Below are positions 9,134 through 17,971 of a DNA stretch of 64,000 nt, one piece after another. The stretch's first letter is position 1. Each line of letters begins with the position of its first letter. Origin of the DNA: Streptomyces clavifer (lineage in GTDB: Bacteria > Actinomycetota > Actinomycetes > Streptomycetales > Streptomycetaceae); assembly GCA_014651175.1 (NCBI GenBank), contig BMWJ01000004.1:434001-498000 (forward strand), written 5' to 3'. Position numbers and translations under genes: made by a program. A model generated the notes under the pieces. That model had not been told where the DNA came from. It was given only the letters and a program-made list of their open reading frames with translations, and did not search any database.

Positions 9134-11620
9134 ATGGCCGACGACAAGGTCCTGGAGGCCCAGAAGTGGGTCAACTCCACCTACGGCGCAGTGAGCGGAT
9201 ATGTCCGCTGCCCGGAGAACGGCCAGACGGGCTGGTCCACCATGTACGCCCTGGTGATGGGGCTCCAGCACGAGCTCGGCATCTCGCCGCTCGTCGCGAG
9301 CTTCGGGCCGACCACCCTGTCCCGGCTCGCGGCGCTCGGTGACATCGGGTTCGGCTGGAGCCAGAACGCGAACATCGTCCGCATCATCCAGCACGGCCTG
9401 TTCTGCAAGGGCTACTGGGGCGCGAACGGGTACGGCGAATTCGGTGCCGTCACCACCGAGGCGGTCAAGGCGATCCGCGTCGACATGGGCCTGCCCGACG
9501 GCGGCATGGGCACGGCGGGCGGCACCGTCACGCCGGCGCTCTTCAAGTGCATCCTCAACATGGACGCGTACGTCGTCGTGGCCGGCGGAACCGACAAGAT
9601 CCGTGACATCCAGCGGTGGCTCAACGGCCGCTACTGGCTGCGCAGCGCCTACAGCATCGGGCCCGCCGACGGGATCTACTCCCGTGACGTGCAGAAGGCC
9701 CTCGTGATCGCCATCCAGTACGAGCTGGGGCTCACGCCCAACGGCAACTTCGGACCCGGCACCCAGGCCGGACTGCGCTCGCACACCCTCCGCGAGGGCG
9801 ATTCCGGCATCTTCGTCGAGCTCTTCACCGCCGCCTGTGTCTTCAACGAGCCCGTGATCGTGAAGGGCCAGGACGACATCGAGGTCCGCACCACCTTCAA
9901 GAGCAGCTTCGACAGCAAGACCAAGGAGTTCGTCGAGGTCTTCCAGGCCTTCTCGCAGCTGTACGGGAGCGGCGACGCCAACTACGGCGTGGGCGAGTAC
10001 GACACCTGGTCCCAGCTGCTGGTGTCGATGGGCAACGCGGACCGCGAGGCCACCGGTTCCGACACCCGCTTCGAGATCACCGCGTCGCGCGCCCGCTGGC
10101 TCTACGACCACGACTACCGCCTCGTCGGCCGCTACCTGTACGACCCGCCGGGATCGACCCTCGACAAGGAGATCAAGCCGGGCGAGCTGCAGACCATCTT
10201 CGACGCGGGGCTGCGCGTCTTCCCCATCTACCAGGACAACGCGCGGCAGTTGCCCGACTTCACGTACGGCCAGGGCTACCAGCACGCGCTCAACGCCCAC
10301 GATCTGGCCAGCCAGTACGGCTTCAACCGGGGCACCACCCTGTACTTCGCGGTCGACTACGACGCCCAGCAGTGGGAGATCGACGGCTCGCCCCAGGGGA
10401 TCATCGCCTACTTCAACGGGGTGGTGGCGGGCCTGGCCAGCCGCGGCAAGAAGTACTTCCACGGTGTCTACGGCTCCCGCAACGTCTGTATCAACGTCAC
10501 CAAGAAGACCGGAGCCCGCTTCTCCTTCGTCTCCGGCATGTCCTGGGGCTTCTCGGGGAACCTCGGCTACTCCCTGCCGCCGAACTGGGCGATCAACCAG
10601 ATCAAGGAGTTCCAGGTCACCAACGGCTCGGACGTCTTCGACCTGGACCGGGACGTCTGGCGGCGCAACAGCGAGCCGGGCAGCAACTCCGTGAACCGGC
10701 CGGCCGGACCCGCCGACGCCTTCATCGCGTACGTGCGCCGGCTCTACGACCACGCCCTCGCGTACAAGTCGGCGAACGACGTGGACACCAACGCCAGCCG
10801 GCTGGTGATGGAGTACATCCGGCACGAGAAGTACGAGGGCCTGGACTGGTGGTGGCTGGCGGGCAGCTACGACGGTGACTTCGTGGCGTACTGCAACGCC
10901 CGGGGCGAGTCCGTGACGGACTCCTTCACCGACACGGTCACCGGCTACGTCCTCGACGCGGCCCATCTGATGGCCACCGCCAACGGCTTCCTGGTCAACT
11001 CCGACCCGGACGACAAGGGGGACGCGACCGGCGGCGACGTGGCCGGCTGGGGCGGCGACATCATGACCTTCTGGGCTGACTGGCGGAACTCGGAGGAGGA
11101 GTACGCCTCCCCTCTCACGTTCTGCCGGGCCAAGCTCGCCATCCCCGGCACCGTGTCCAGCTTCGGCTACACGGACATGATCGAGGACGTCGACGGCTAC
11201 CTCCTGGCGAAGCACGTCGCGGGGAACGGGAACATCGCCGACTGGGTGGTCTCCCACTACAACAACGGGGGCGCGCTGACCCGCTTCCGTTCCCACTTCG
11301 ACCGGCGCTGGCAGACCGCCGGCAACGCCAAGTCGTCCTGCAGCAAGCTGCTCTACGGTGCGAGCGACTCCAAGATCAGCCCGGCCCGCTTCGCGCTCAT
11401 CTCGGCGGCCGGCGCCGTGCTGCCCGGGGACTACATCCTGCTGCCCGGCGGTTCGGCCAAGTTCGACGACTTCTGCCAGGGTTTCACCGACCGGCAGCTC
11501 TCCCTGATCGGACTGGAGAACAGCCTGGCCGCGCAGTACCGGAAGAACCTGCGCACCTACCAGGAGAAGGCCGCGAAGCGGGCGGCGAGCCGGGCCGGCG
11601 GGAAGAGCGTGCAGAGTTAG
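9134..11620 (+). CDS. DUF1906 glycoside-hydrolase-like protein with peptidoglycan-binding-like N-terminus
   Basis: A protein of 828 aa. Residues about 1-240 contain two or three repeats resembling peptidoglycan-binding modules (VNSTYGAVSGYVRCPENGQ, IQRWLNGRYW, ALVIAIQYELGL). Residues about 335-520 match the Rv2525c-like DUF1906 TIM-barrel (RYLYDPP, VFPIYQDNA, LYFAVDYDAQ, YFHGVYGSRNVC, DVFDLDRDVW). The C-terminal 300 residues are unassigned. DUF1906 proteins are thought to act on cell wall or surface glycans, yet no Sec or Tat signal is visible here: the ATG at 9134 follows AGAGGAAGG at good spacing. Export by a non-classical route or an intracellular role must be considered. It is followed after 3 bases by a small membrane protein gene. 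Confidence 0.8.
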   Translation: MADDKVLEAQKWVNSTYGAVSGYVRCPENGQTGWSTMYALVMGLQHELGISPLVASFGPTTLSRLAALGDIGFGWSQNANIVRIIQHGLFCKGYWGANGYGEFGAVTTEAVKAIRVDMGLPDGGMGTAGGTVTPALFKCILNMDAYVVVAGGTDKIRDIQRWLNGRYWLRSAYSIGPADGIYSRDVQKALVIAIQYELGLTPNGNFGPGTQAGLRSHTLREGDSGIFVELFTAACVFNEPVIVKGQDDIEVRTTFKSSFDSKTKEFVEVFQAFSQLYGSGDANYGVGEYDTWSQLLVSMGNADREATGSDTRFEITASRARWLYDHDYRLVGRYLYDPPGSTLDKEIKPGELQTIFDAGLRVFPIYQDNARQLPDFTYGQGYQHALNAHDLASQYGFNRGTTLYFAVDYDAQQWEIDGSPQGIIAYFNGVVAGLASRGKKYFHGVYGSRNVCINVTKKTGARFSFVSGMSWGFSGNLGYSLPPNWAINQIKEFQVTNGSDVFDLDRDVWRRNSEPGSNSVNRPAGPADAFIAYVRRLYDHALAYKSANDVDTNASRLVMEYIRHEKYEGLDWWWLAGSYDGDFVAYCNARGESVTDSFTDTVTGYVLDAAHLMATANGFLVNSDPDDKGDATGGDVAGWGGDIMTFWADWRNSEEEYASPLTFCRAKLAIPGTVSSFGYTDMIEDVDGYLLAKHVAGNGNIADWVVSHYNNGGALTRFRSHFDRRWQTAGNAKSSCSKLLYGASDSKISPARFALISAAGAVLPGDYILLPGGSAKFDDFCQGFTDRQLSLIGLENSLAAQYRKNLRTYQEKAAKRAASRAGGKSVQS

Positions 11621-11623
11621 TCC

Positions 11624-12058
11624 ATGGGTCTCCTTCTCCTCCTGCTGCTGTTCGTGGTGCTGACCGGCCCCGGACTCTGGTTCTGGGGCCGGTCCCTGGC
11701 GGCCGGCCGGTGGCGGCACAGCACCGGCTGGTTCGCCGGGACGGCCGTTCTGCTTGTGGTGGCCACGGGCCTCACCTACCTCGGCGGTTCCCTGGCCGGC
11801 GGAAGCCTGGACCCGGAGGAGGCGTGCCACGCGGACGGCCAGACCTACGACCGGGCCTACCGCAGGGCGAACTTCGACGAGTACACGCAGTGGTTCCCGC
11901 TCCACGACAGATGCCATGCGGGCTACGACCTGGTGCCGGCCTGGGTGAACCCGGCCCTGGTCGTGCTGCCCGTCCTGGCGGTCGCCTGCCTGGCCCACGC
12001 CGTACGGCTGGCCGTCCTCCACCGACGTACGAGGACGGGCACACCGGGTCCGAGCTGA
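11624..12058 (+). CDS. Small membrane protein, three predicted helices
   Basis: A 144-aa protein with three hydrophobic segments (about residues 2-20, 31-52 and 107-128). The soluble loop between helices 2 and 3 carries two cysteines (EEACHADGQ and HDRCHAG), which could form a disulfide if outside. The gene starts 3 bases after the stop of the DUF1906 gene, so the two are almost certainly co-transcribed and may work together at the membrane. No family is recognised. Confidence 0.75.
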   Translation: MGLLLLLLLFVVLTGPGLWFWGRSLAAGRWRHSTGWFAGTAVLLVVATGLTYLGGSLAGGSLDPEEACHADGQTYDRAYRRANFDEYTQWFPLHDRCHAGYDLVPAWVNPALVVLPVLAVACLAHAVRLAVLHRRTRTGTPGPS

Positions 12059-12104
12059 GCGGGCGGAAGCCGGGGCGGGCCACACCCCACTACCGTGGTG
12101 TCCC

Positions 12105-12287
12105 ATGACGACCACCGAGACGGAGATCACCGAGGACCTGGTCCGGGACCTGCTGCGCGAGCAGCACCCCGACCTGGCGGACCGGCCGGTGAAACTCGGC
12201 GTACGTGGACCGTGGTGTTCATGGCCGCGCACCCCCGACCGGGGGACGCCACGCCCTGGGGTGCGGATGTTCAGAACGCGTACCTGA
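12105..12287 (+). pseudogene. Remnant of an aminoglycoside phosphotransferase-like gene
   Basis: The first 32 codons (MTTTETEITEDLVRDLLREQ and on to RPVKLG) read like the N-terminus of the APH family proteins common in Streptomyces. After about position 12200 the frame continues into unrelated sequence and stops at 12287, overlapping the end of the convergent lyase gene. The kinase lobes and catalytic residues are absent, so this is a deletion relic. Family assignment is from recalled similarity of the N-terminus only. Confidence 0.5.
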
Positions 12288-13449
12288 TGCGCAGCCACGG
12301 TGCGTGGACCGCGATCAGCTCCCGCAGCTGGACGAGGGCGGTGTGCTTGACGTCGCGGGCGTAGCGGACGTTGAGGGCCCCGTTCTCCGAGCGCTTGGTC
12401 TCCTGGGCGGCAGGCTGCCACAGGACCTCCTCGGCCCGGGGGTGCCAGCCGAGGTTGACCTCGTGGAGCTGCTGGTTGTGGGTCAGCATGATGATCTCGG
12501 CGGCCGCCTGCCGCTTCACCCGGTCGGGGAGGACGTCGTCGAGGTGGACGAGCAGGTCGGCCCAGTCCCGCTGCCAGCCGGGGCGCAGCACCACCGGTGA
12601 GAGGTTGAAGTGGACCTCGTAACCCGCGTCGAGGAAGTCCGCCGCGGCGGCGATCCGGTCCGTGACCGGGCTGGTGCGGATGTCCAGCAGACGGGAGTCG
12701 CTCGTGGGCATCACCGAGAACCGCACCCGGGTGCGGCCTCGCGGATCCAGTGCGAGCAGGTCCGGGTTGACGAACTTGGTGGCGAACGACGCCTTGGCGG
12801 TGGGCAGCCCGCGGAACGCGGCGATCAGGTCGGCCGTGTTGTCGCTGACCAGGGCGTCGACGGAGCAGTCGCCGTTCTCGCCGATGTCGTACACCCACGA
12901 CTGCGGGTCGCACTGATTGGGCTCCCGTTTGGGGCCCTGGGCCTGCACGTGCCGCCGGACATGGGCGACGATCGCCCCGATGTTCGTGAACAGCGTGATC
13001 GGGTTGGCGTAGCCCTTGCGGCGCGGGACGTAGCAGTAGGCGCAGGCCATGGCGCAGCCGTTGGAGGCACCGGGGGCGATCCAGTCCGCAGACCTGCCGT
13101 TGGGGCGGGTCGTGAGCGTCTGCCGGACACCCAGGACCAGGGTCTCGGTCTTGACGCGGGTCCAGCGGGCGACGTTGCCGTCGTTACCGTGCAGGGAGGG
13201 GATGCGCCAGTGGCCGGCCACCTCGGTGACGGGGACGCCCGGCAGCCGCGCCATGATCTGCCGGCCGCGAGGGGAGGCGAGCGCGGCGGGTTCGGCGTAC
13301 ACCTCGCGGATGTCCAGCATGCGTCGTGCCTGCGGGCCGTCCCGGAATCCGCCGCCGTCCGGCAGGGAGGCGGGCAGGGTGTCCTCCCACTCGAACAGCG
13401 CCGGCTGCTCGGGCCCTCCCGGGGAGGAGCCGGTCGGACGATCGTTCAC
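12271..13449 (-). CDS. Spore photoproduct lyase-like radical SAM protein
   Basis: A 392-aa protein with the radical SAM cluster motif CX3CX2C at Cys132, Cys136 and Cys139 (NGCAMACAYCYVP), the spacing used by spore photoproduct lyase. Other family features are SADWIAPGASNGC, the long loop VYDIGENGDCSVDAL, and the barrel strand VHFNLSPVVLRPGW. Such enzymes split thymine dimers using a 5'-deoxyadenosyl radical; Streptomyces members belong to an SPL-like family whose substrate is less certain. The GTG at 13447-13449 has AGGAG 7 bases upstream. It is divergent from a DNA photolyase gene, which supports a role in repair of light damage. Confidence 0.85.
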   Translation of the reverse strand: MNDRPTGSSPGGPEQPALFEWEDTLPASLPDGGGFRDGPQARRMLDIREVYAEPAALASPRGRQIMARLPGVPVTEVAGHWRIPSLHGNDGNVARWTRVKTETLVLGVRQTLTTRPNGRSADWIAPGASNGCAMACAYCYVPRRKGYANPITLFTNIGAIVAHVRRHVQAQGPKREPNQCDPQSWVYDIGENGDCSVDALVSDNTADLIAAFRGLPTAKASFATKFVNPDLLALDPRGRTRVRFSVMPTSDSRLLDIRTSPVTDRIAAAADFLDAGYEVHFNLSPVVLRPGWQRDWADLLVHLDDVLPDRVKRQAAAEIIMLTHNQQLHEVNLGWHPRAEEVLWQPAAQETKRSENGALNVRYARDVKHTALVQLRELIAVHAPWLRIRYAF

Positions 13450-13833
13450 GGCACTGCTCCTGTTCCCGCCGCGGCCGGGGCGCCCGCCTCCCACCGGGAG
13501 AGGAGGCCGCCGCGTACGTGTCCGACCCTACGCGGGAGCACCCCGGAAGGCGGGCGAGGAATCGGCCCGGCACACCGCCGCAGCGGGGGCGCGCCCGGGG
13601 GAACGTGCCGGAGCTCTCCCCGGACCGGTCCGACGGAGTGTCGGCGTACGGATGCGCCGAGGGGCTGGCAGCATCGGTCGCGCGGCGGCCCGGTGGTCAC
13701 TGTGCGGCACGGCGCGGGGCGCCGGCCGCGTACCCGGCTGCTGCGCCGGCACCTTCGACTCGCCCTCGTCCCGGTCGCCCCGCCCCCACGGGGCCGTACG
13801 CGCACGAGGCGACGGCCGTGAGAGGCGGAACCC
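13450..13833. other. Divergent promoter region of two photoproduct-repair genes
   Basis: These 384 bases separate the leftward radical SAM lyase gene and the rightward photolyase gene and contain no credible gene. Both promoters must lie here, allowing shared control. No clear operator was recognised by eye. Confidence 0.5.
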
Positions 13834-15408
13834 ATGGCGCCACGCCCCCACTGGCTGTTCGGGGACCAGCTCGGTCCGCATTTCATCGACCCGCGCCACG
13901 GCGGCCCCGACGCAAAGTCGCCCTTGGTCATGATTGAGGCGCGCTCGGTGCTGCGCAGGCGCCGGTTCCACCGTGCCAAGGCCCATCTGGTGCTCTCGGC
14001 GATGCGGCACCGAGCCGCCGAGCTCGGCGACCGGATCACCTATGTACGGGCCGAGACGTATGCCGAGGGTCTGGAGCAGGCCCTCGGCCACCCGGCCTCC
14101 CACCGTTCGGACTCCCACGACGGGGATGCGGGACCCTCGCAGGAGCGCGGTGCCGGTGACCGGCTGACCGTCTGCCATCCCACCTCGCGCCGCGCACTGG
14201 ACTTCGTCCGTGCGCAGCCGGGCGTGGAGGTCCTGGGGGCGCGGGGCTTCATGGTGAGCCACGACGACTTCGCCGAGTGGGCCGGACGCGGCAGCGGGCA
14301 GAGCCTGCGGATGGAGGGCTTCTACCGCTGGGTGCGCGGACGGCACGATCTCCTGATGGACGGGGACGGGCCGGTGGGCGGGCGGTGGAACCTCGACCAC
14401 GACAATCGTGAACCCCCGCCGCGCGGAAAGGAAACCCTCGACGTCCGGGGCCCCTGGCAGCCGCGCGAGGACGACATCGACGAAAAGGTCCGCCACGATC
14501 TCGACCGCTGGGAACGCGACGGCGACGTCTCCTTCGTCGGCCGCGACGGGCCCAGGCGCTTCCCCGCCACCCGGCGGGAGGCGCTGTCCGCGCTGCGCCG
14601 CTTCATCACCCACCGCCTCCCGGACTTCGGCCGCCACGAGGACGCCGTGCTCGCGGCCGACCCGGTGATGAGCCACAGCCTGCTGTCCGCACCCCTGAAC
14701 CTCGGTCTCCTGGACCCGGCCGAATGCGTGGAACGCGCGGTGCACGCCTATCGGGCCGGCGACGCGCCCCTCAACAGCGTCGAGGGCTTCGTCCGGCAGA
14801 TCGCCGGCTGGCGCGAGTACGTCTGGCACCTCTACTGGCACTTCGGCGAGGACTACCGCCACCGCAACGCACTGCGGCACACCACCCCCCTGCCCGACTG
14901 GTTCCTCGACCTGGACGCCGACGCGGTCACCGCCAACTGTCTGTCCACCGTCCTCGCCCAGGTGCGGGACACCGGCTGGACCCACCACATTCCCCGCCTG
15001 ATGGTGCTCGGCAGCCGCGCCCTTCAGGACGGCTGGGACCCGGAGGCCGTCACCGACTGGTTCCACCGCTGCTTCGTCGACGGCTACGACTGGGTGATGC
15101 TCCCGAATGTCGTCGGTATGTCCCAGTACGCCGACGGCGGTCTCATGACCACCAAGCCGTACACGTCCGGCGGCGCCTACATCCACAGGATGAGCGACCT
15201 GTGCGGCCCCTGCGCCTACCGTCCCACCGACCGCACCGGCGACCACGCCTGCCCCTACACCGCCGGCTACTGGGCCTTCCTCCACCGGCACCGCACCCGA
15301 CTCGCCGCCAACCACCGCACGGCCCGCGCCGTGAAGGGCCTCGACCGGATCAAGGACCTGCCGGAGCTCCTCGAGGCGCACGCGGATCGGGGCGACACGC
15401 CCCCCTGA
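13834..15408 (+). CDS. Iron-sulfur cryptochrome/(6-4) photolyase, PhrB type
   Basis: A 524-aa member of the deoxyribodipyrimidine photolyase-related (FeS-BCP) family. The N-terminal antenna domain (HWLFGDQLGPHF) is followed by the FAD-binding helical domain (SVEGFVRQIAGWREYV, MLPNVVGMSQYADGG). Four cysteines, Cys369, Cys457, Cys460 and Cys473, have the spacing X87, X2, X12, which equals that of the four cluster ligands known in Agrobacterium PhrB. It should therefore carry a [4Fe-4S] cluster plus FAD and repair (6-4) photoproducts with blue light. It is divergent from the spore photoproduct lyase-like gene. The ATG is preceded by GTGAGAGGCGG. Confidence 0.92.
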   Translation: MAPRPHWLFGDQLGPHFIDPRHGGPDAKSPLVMIEARSVLRRRRFHRAKAHLVLSAMRHRAAELGDRITYVRAETYAEGLEQALGHPASHRSDSHDGDAGPSQERGAGDRLTVCHPTSRRALDFVRAQPGVEVLGARGFMVSHDDFAEWAGRGSGQSLRMEGFYRWVRGRHDLLMDGDGPVGGRWNLDHDNREPPPRGKETLDVRGPWQPREDDIDEKVRHDLDRWERDGDVSFVGRDGPRRFPATRREALSALRRFITHRLPDFGRHEDAVLAADPVMSHSLLSAPLNLGLLDPAECVERAVHAYRAGDAPLNSVEGFVRQIAGWREYVWHLYWHFGEDYRHRNALRHTTPLPDWFLDLDADAVTANCLSTVLAQVRDTGWTHHIPRLMVLGSRALQDGWDPEAVTDWFHRCFVDGYDWVMLPNVVGMSQYADGGLMTTKPYTSGGAYIHRMSDLCGPCAYRPTDRTGDHACPYTAGYWAFLHRHRTRLAANHRTARAVKGLDRIKDLPELLEAHADRGDTPP

Positions 15409-15471
15409 CGGCCCCTGAGCGGCCCGGTGCCCCGCTCCGGAAGGGCCTGGGACGAGGGGGAAAGCCGGAGG

Positions 15472-16218
15472 CTATCGCGGCGGGTTGAGCCCGCGCCAGT
15501 ACGTCCAGCTGGTCTCGTTCGGCTCGCTCCACCCGTCCGGGGCATGAGCGAACTCCGGGTGGTGCCCGGCGATGTGGGCACGGGTGCGCGCCGGGACCTC
15601 CGCGTACGAACCGAGCTTGTGGCCCCGGCAGTGGAAGGTCAGCCCGCCCGGCTGCTGACCGCGGGCCATCCACGGCAGCCATGGGGACATCCGGGTCCAC
15701 GACATGGTGGCCGGGACACTGGGAGCCGGGCCTGCCAGGTCACCACGGTCGGCGAAGAACTGGAAGAGCTCAAGCGCCCTGTACGTGTCACCGGCCGAGT
15801 GAGCGGGATACTCGGCCACCGGCAGCGGCGAGGGGTAGGCGAGCGGGATCTCCAGGCTGAAGCAGACCTTTCCGCCCAGCTCGGTCGTCGGGATCGGGAA
15901 GGGGCGCCACCTCTGGTTCGCCGGGTCGTTCCAGACGTGCACCACCGGTAGGCCCTGCCACGTCTCCAGGATCTCGCGGTCGGTGGGGTCCAGGTAGAAG
16001 GCGGCCTCACGGGACAGCAGTCGGTAGGCATCGGGACCGGCTTCCTCGTCCTGGACGAGGCGGGAGACGTTGAGCCCCTCGAAGCCGAAGATCTTTCGGT
16101 AGGGCTCGTCGGGGGCCCAGGAGTACACGTCGCCCGACCACCAGTACGTGACCTCCCGGCCGTCGAGCGAGGCGCGGGTACGGGCGAAGGCGCGGAGCAG
16201 CTCTGTGGGTGTTGTCAT
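15472..16218 (-). CDS. DUF1838 family protein
   Basis: A 248-aa soluble protein recognised as DUF1838 from REVTYWWSGDVYSWAPDEPYRKIFGFEGLN-type wording near the N-terminus, an internal WQGLPVVHVWNDPANQRWRP segment, and a C-terminal HCRGHKLGSYAEVP. The function of the family is unknown; aromatic-rich composition suggests a beta-rich ligand-binding fold. No signal peptide is present from the chosen ATG (16216-16218). It is convergent with the photolyase gene and shows no operon partner. Confidence 0.75.
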   Translation of the reverse strand: MTTPTELLRAFARTRASLDGREVTYWWSGDVYSWAPDEPYRKIFGFEGLNVSRLVQDEEAGPDAYRLLSREAAFYLDPTDREILETWQGLPVVHVWNDPANQRWRPFPIPTTELGGKVCFSLEIPLAYPSPLPVAEYPAHSAGDTYRALELFQFFADRGDLAGPAPSVPATMSWTRMSPWLPWMARGQQPGGLTFHCRGHKLGSYAEVPARTRAHIAGHHPEFAHAPDGWSEPNETSWTYWRGLNPPR

Positions 16219-17185
16219 ACGGACCACTCTGCGTGGCGGCCGCCCCGGCCGGGCGGGAAACACCCGGGAGGGCCCGGCTCCGGCGCGGTCGCCGTCCGGC
16301 CCGCGCCCCTGTGCAGAAGCGCCGTGAAATCGCTGCGCAGCGGCGGCAGAAAGACGCGGACGCGCACCCGAGCGGCGGCCCGCAAAGGGTAACCGTGCAC
16401 CCTGATATCGACGTGTCGGGGTCCCGCACGGCGAACCACCGCGGGGGTTGTCCGACTGCGCCCGTGGTGGTGTCCGCAATCAGGCCTACGGCCTTTATCG
16501 AGTCGCCCGGCTGTGCGGCTCGGTCCACGCGGCACCTGTGAATTGCATCTCTGTCGCGCCGTGCCGGTGAACAGCGTCGAACGACTGGCTGCTACGAGTG
16601 GGAAGGGGGGTTCTTCTCTCTCCCGAAGGGCTTGGAACCCGTCGCACTCCAGAGCGCCGGGCGGCAGCGCGCCACCCCTTCCTGCGGCGGGAATGTTCCG
16701 ACGCCCGGACGGCACGGCTGTTCCGCTCGCAGGACCTGCCAGGTGGTGTGTCGTCAGCGGGGCGGGTTCGGCCCGGAGCCCGCTCCAGCCCTTCCGCTGC
16801 AGCCCTCACCTCCGGCGGAGGAGGGCATGGCAGCCGCACTCCTTCCTCCTCGAGGGTCTCCGCAGCTTGTCTGCGGACCTCGTCCCCCGTCCTTCCTCGA
16901 TTCATCCCTTCCCGGGGCCGGGCCGATTACGGGTCCGGATCCGATTGCCGCGAACAACGCCGAAGCGGGACGGCATATTCTGGATATCGCAACATTTCTC
17001 CCACGAGTGTCACATTTCGCCGGTGATGCGGAAGGCATCGTCCATTGCTCTTCCGCAGGGAAATGCGCGGAGGAGTGACCGACGGTGTCGCGAGAGTGAA
17101 GACGTATGCAATGGGAAGGAGTTGATCCATTTCGTGGTAGAGTACTAATGAATTCACAGGACGCCGCGAGTATAAGGGGAATGGC
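16219..17185. other. Gene-free stretch of 967 bases
   Basis: Open frames here have poor protein character (Arg/Ser/Gly-rich shadows). From about 16920 the base composition drops in GC and becomes promoter-like, leading into the orphan gene at 17186. I see no RNA gene or mobile element. Confidence 0.5.
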
Positions 17186-17785
17186 GTGAATACCGAGAAG
17201 GTTACGGCTCGACGTCTTACGGCCGAGGAAATTGCAGGCTTGGGCCTCCAGGACAGTATTTTCGTCTCGGCAGGGGTGGATGGCCTTCCTCTCGACTGCT
17301 ATGCCCCGGCTTTCCTCACGGCGCCGGGCAAGGACTTCGAGGGAGGTTCCTTCGTCGCGAGGACGGTCTTCGGCGAAGAGGTCCACGTCCTCCCGGAGAA
17401 CGCCGAAGAGGGCGGGATCTGGATCGCCGACAAGGCGGGGGAGGCGATCGAGGTGCTGCAGAGTGCCGGCGTCCTCCTGAACCTTGCCCTCTTCGTGCCC
17501 AACGGCAACAAGGAGTCCCTGGAGGCGCTCTACTCCGCCGCGCGGGACGCGTTCGGTGCGGGGGTCGTTCAGCGCTGGAGCGAGGAAGTCGCCGCGGTGC
17601 CTGACGTCAAGGTCGACCTGTACGAGGAGCCGGCCCGCGCACGGAAGGGCACGAGCAGCCAGAACCGCGACCGACGGGCCATGGACATCTACCCGACCCG
17701 CGTACGGTTCCTGGAGCCCAGCGAGGGCTGGAAGTTCGTCGTCGAACCGCACAAGGAGATCGTCGACGACACCCCGACGATCTGA
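17186..17785 (+). CDS. Unknown 199-aa acidic protein
   Basis: An acidic soluble protein of 199 residues with no signal peptide or membrane segment and no family I recognise. It begins MNTEKVTARRLTAEEIAGLG and has a compact alpha/beta look until about residue 150, then a basic linker (ARARKGTSSQNRDRR) and a C-terminal stretch WKFVVEPHKEI. The GTG at 17186 follows AAGGGGAA at good distance; the ATG at 17181 is closed at once by a stop. The upstream 250 bases are AT-richer than the surroundings. A terminator follows. It stands alone. Confidence 0.75.
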   Translation: MNTEKVTARRLTAEEIAGLGLQDSIFVSAGVDGLPLDCYAPAFLTAPGKDFEGGSFVARTVFGEEVHVLPENAEEGGIWIADKAGEAIEVLQSAGVLLNLALFVPNGNKESLEALYSAARDAFGAGVVQRWSEEVAAVPDVKVDLYEEPARARKGTSSQNRDRRAMDIYPTRVRFLEPSEGWKFVVEPHKEIVDDTPTI

Positions 17786-17894
17786 CCTGACGGCAGCTCC
17801 AGGGCCACGCGGAGGCCCGAGCCCTCTCCCGACGGCGCATGGGAGAGAGTGTGCGACCCGCTGGTGAGGCGGCTGCCGCCAGACGCTCCGCCAG

Positions 17895-17924
17895 ACGCCC
17901 GGCTGGATTCCCCCAGCCGGGCGT
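17895..17924 (+). terminator. Terminator hairpin
   Basis: A perfect 12-bp stem (ACGCCCGGCTGG with its complement) and a 6-base loop, followed by TT. It lies 110 bases after the orphan gene and just past the 3' end of the convergent gene, so it may serve both strands. Confidence 0.8.
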
Positions 17925-17971
17925 TCTGCGTGGGCACGCGCCTGATTCGCCGAGCGTCCGGCTGCGCGCGG

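Noticed and set aside
8693-12913. Very long open frame on the minus strand (over 1400 codons) across the DUF1906 and lyase region
   Set aside because: It is antisense to well-supported genes and has the Val/Gly/Arg/Asp-rich composition produced by opposite-strand reading of high-GC codons; no domain wording.
16754-17752. Minus-strand frame of about 330 codons opposite the orphan gene
   Set aside because: Overlaps the better-supported plus-strand gene with its own ribosome-binding site and has no domain wording.
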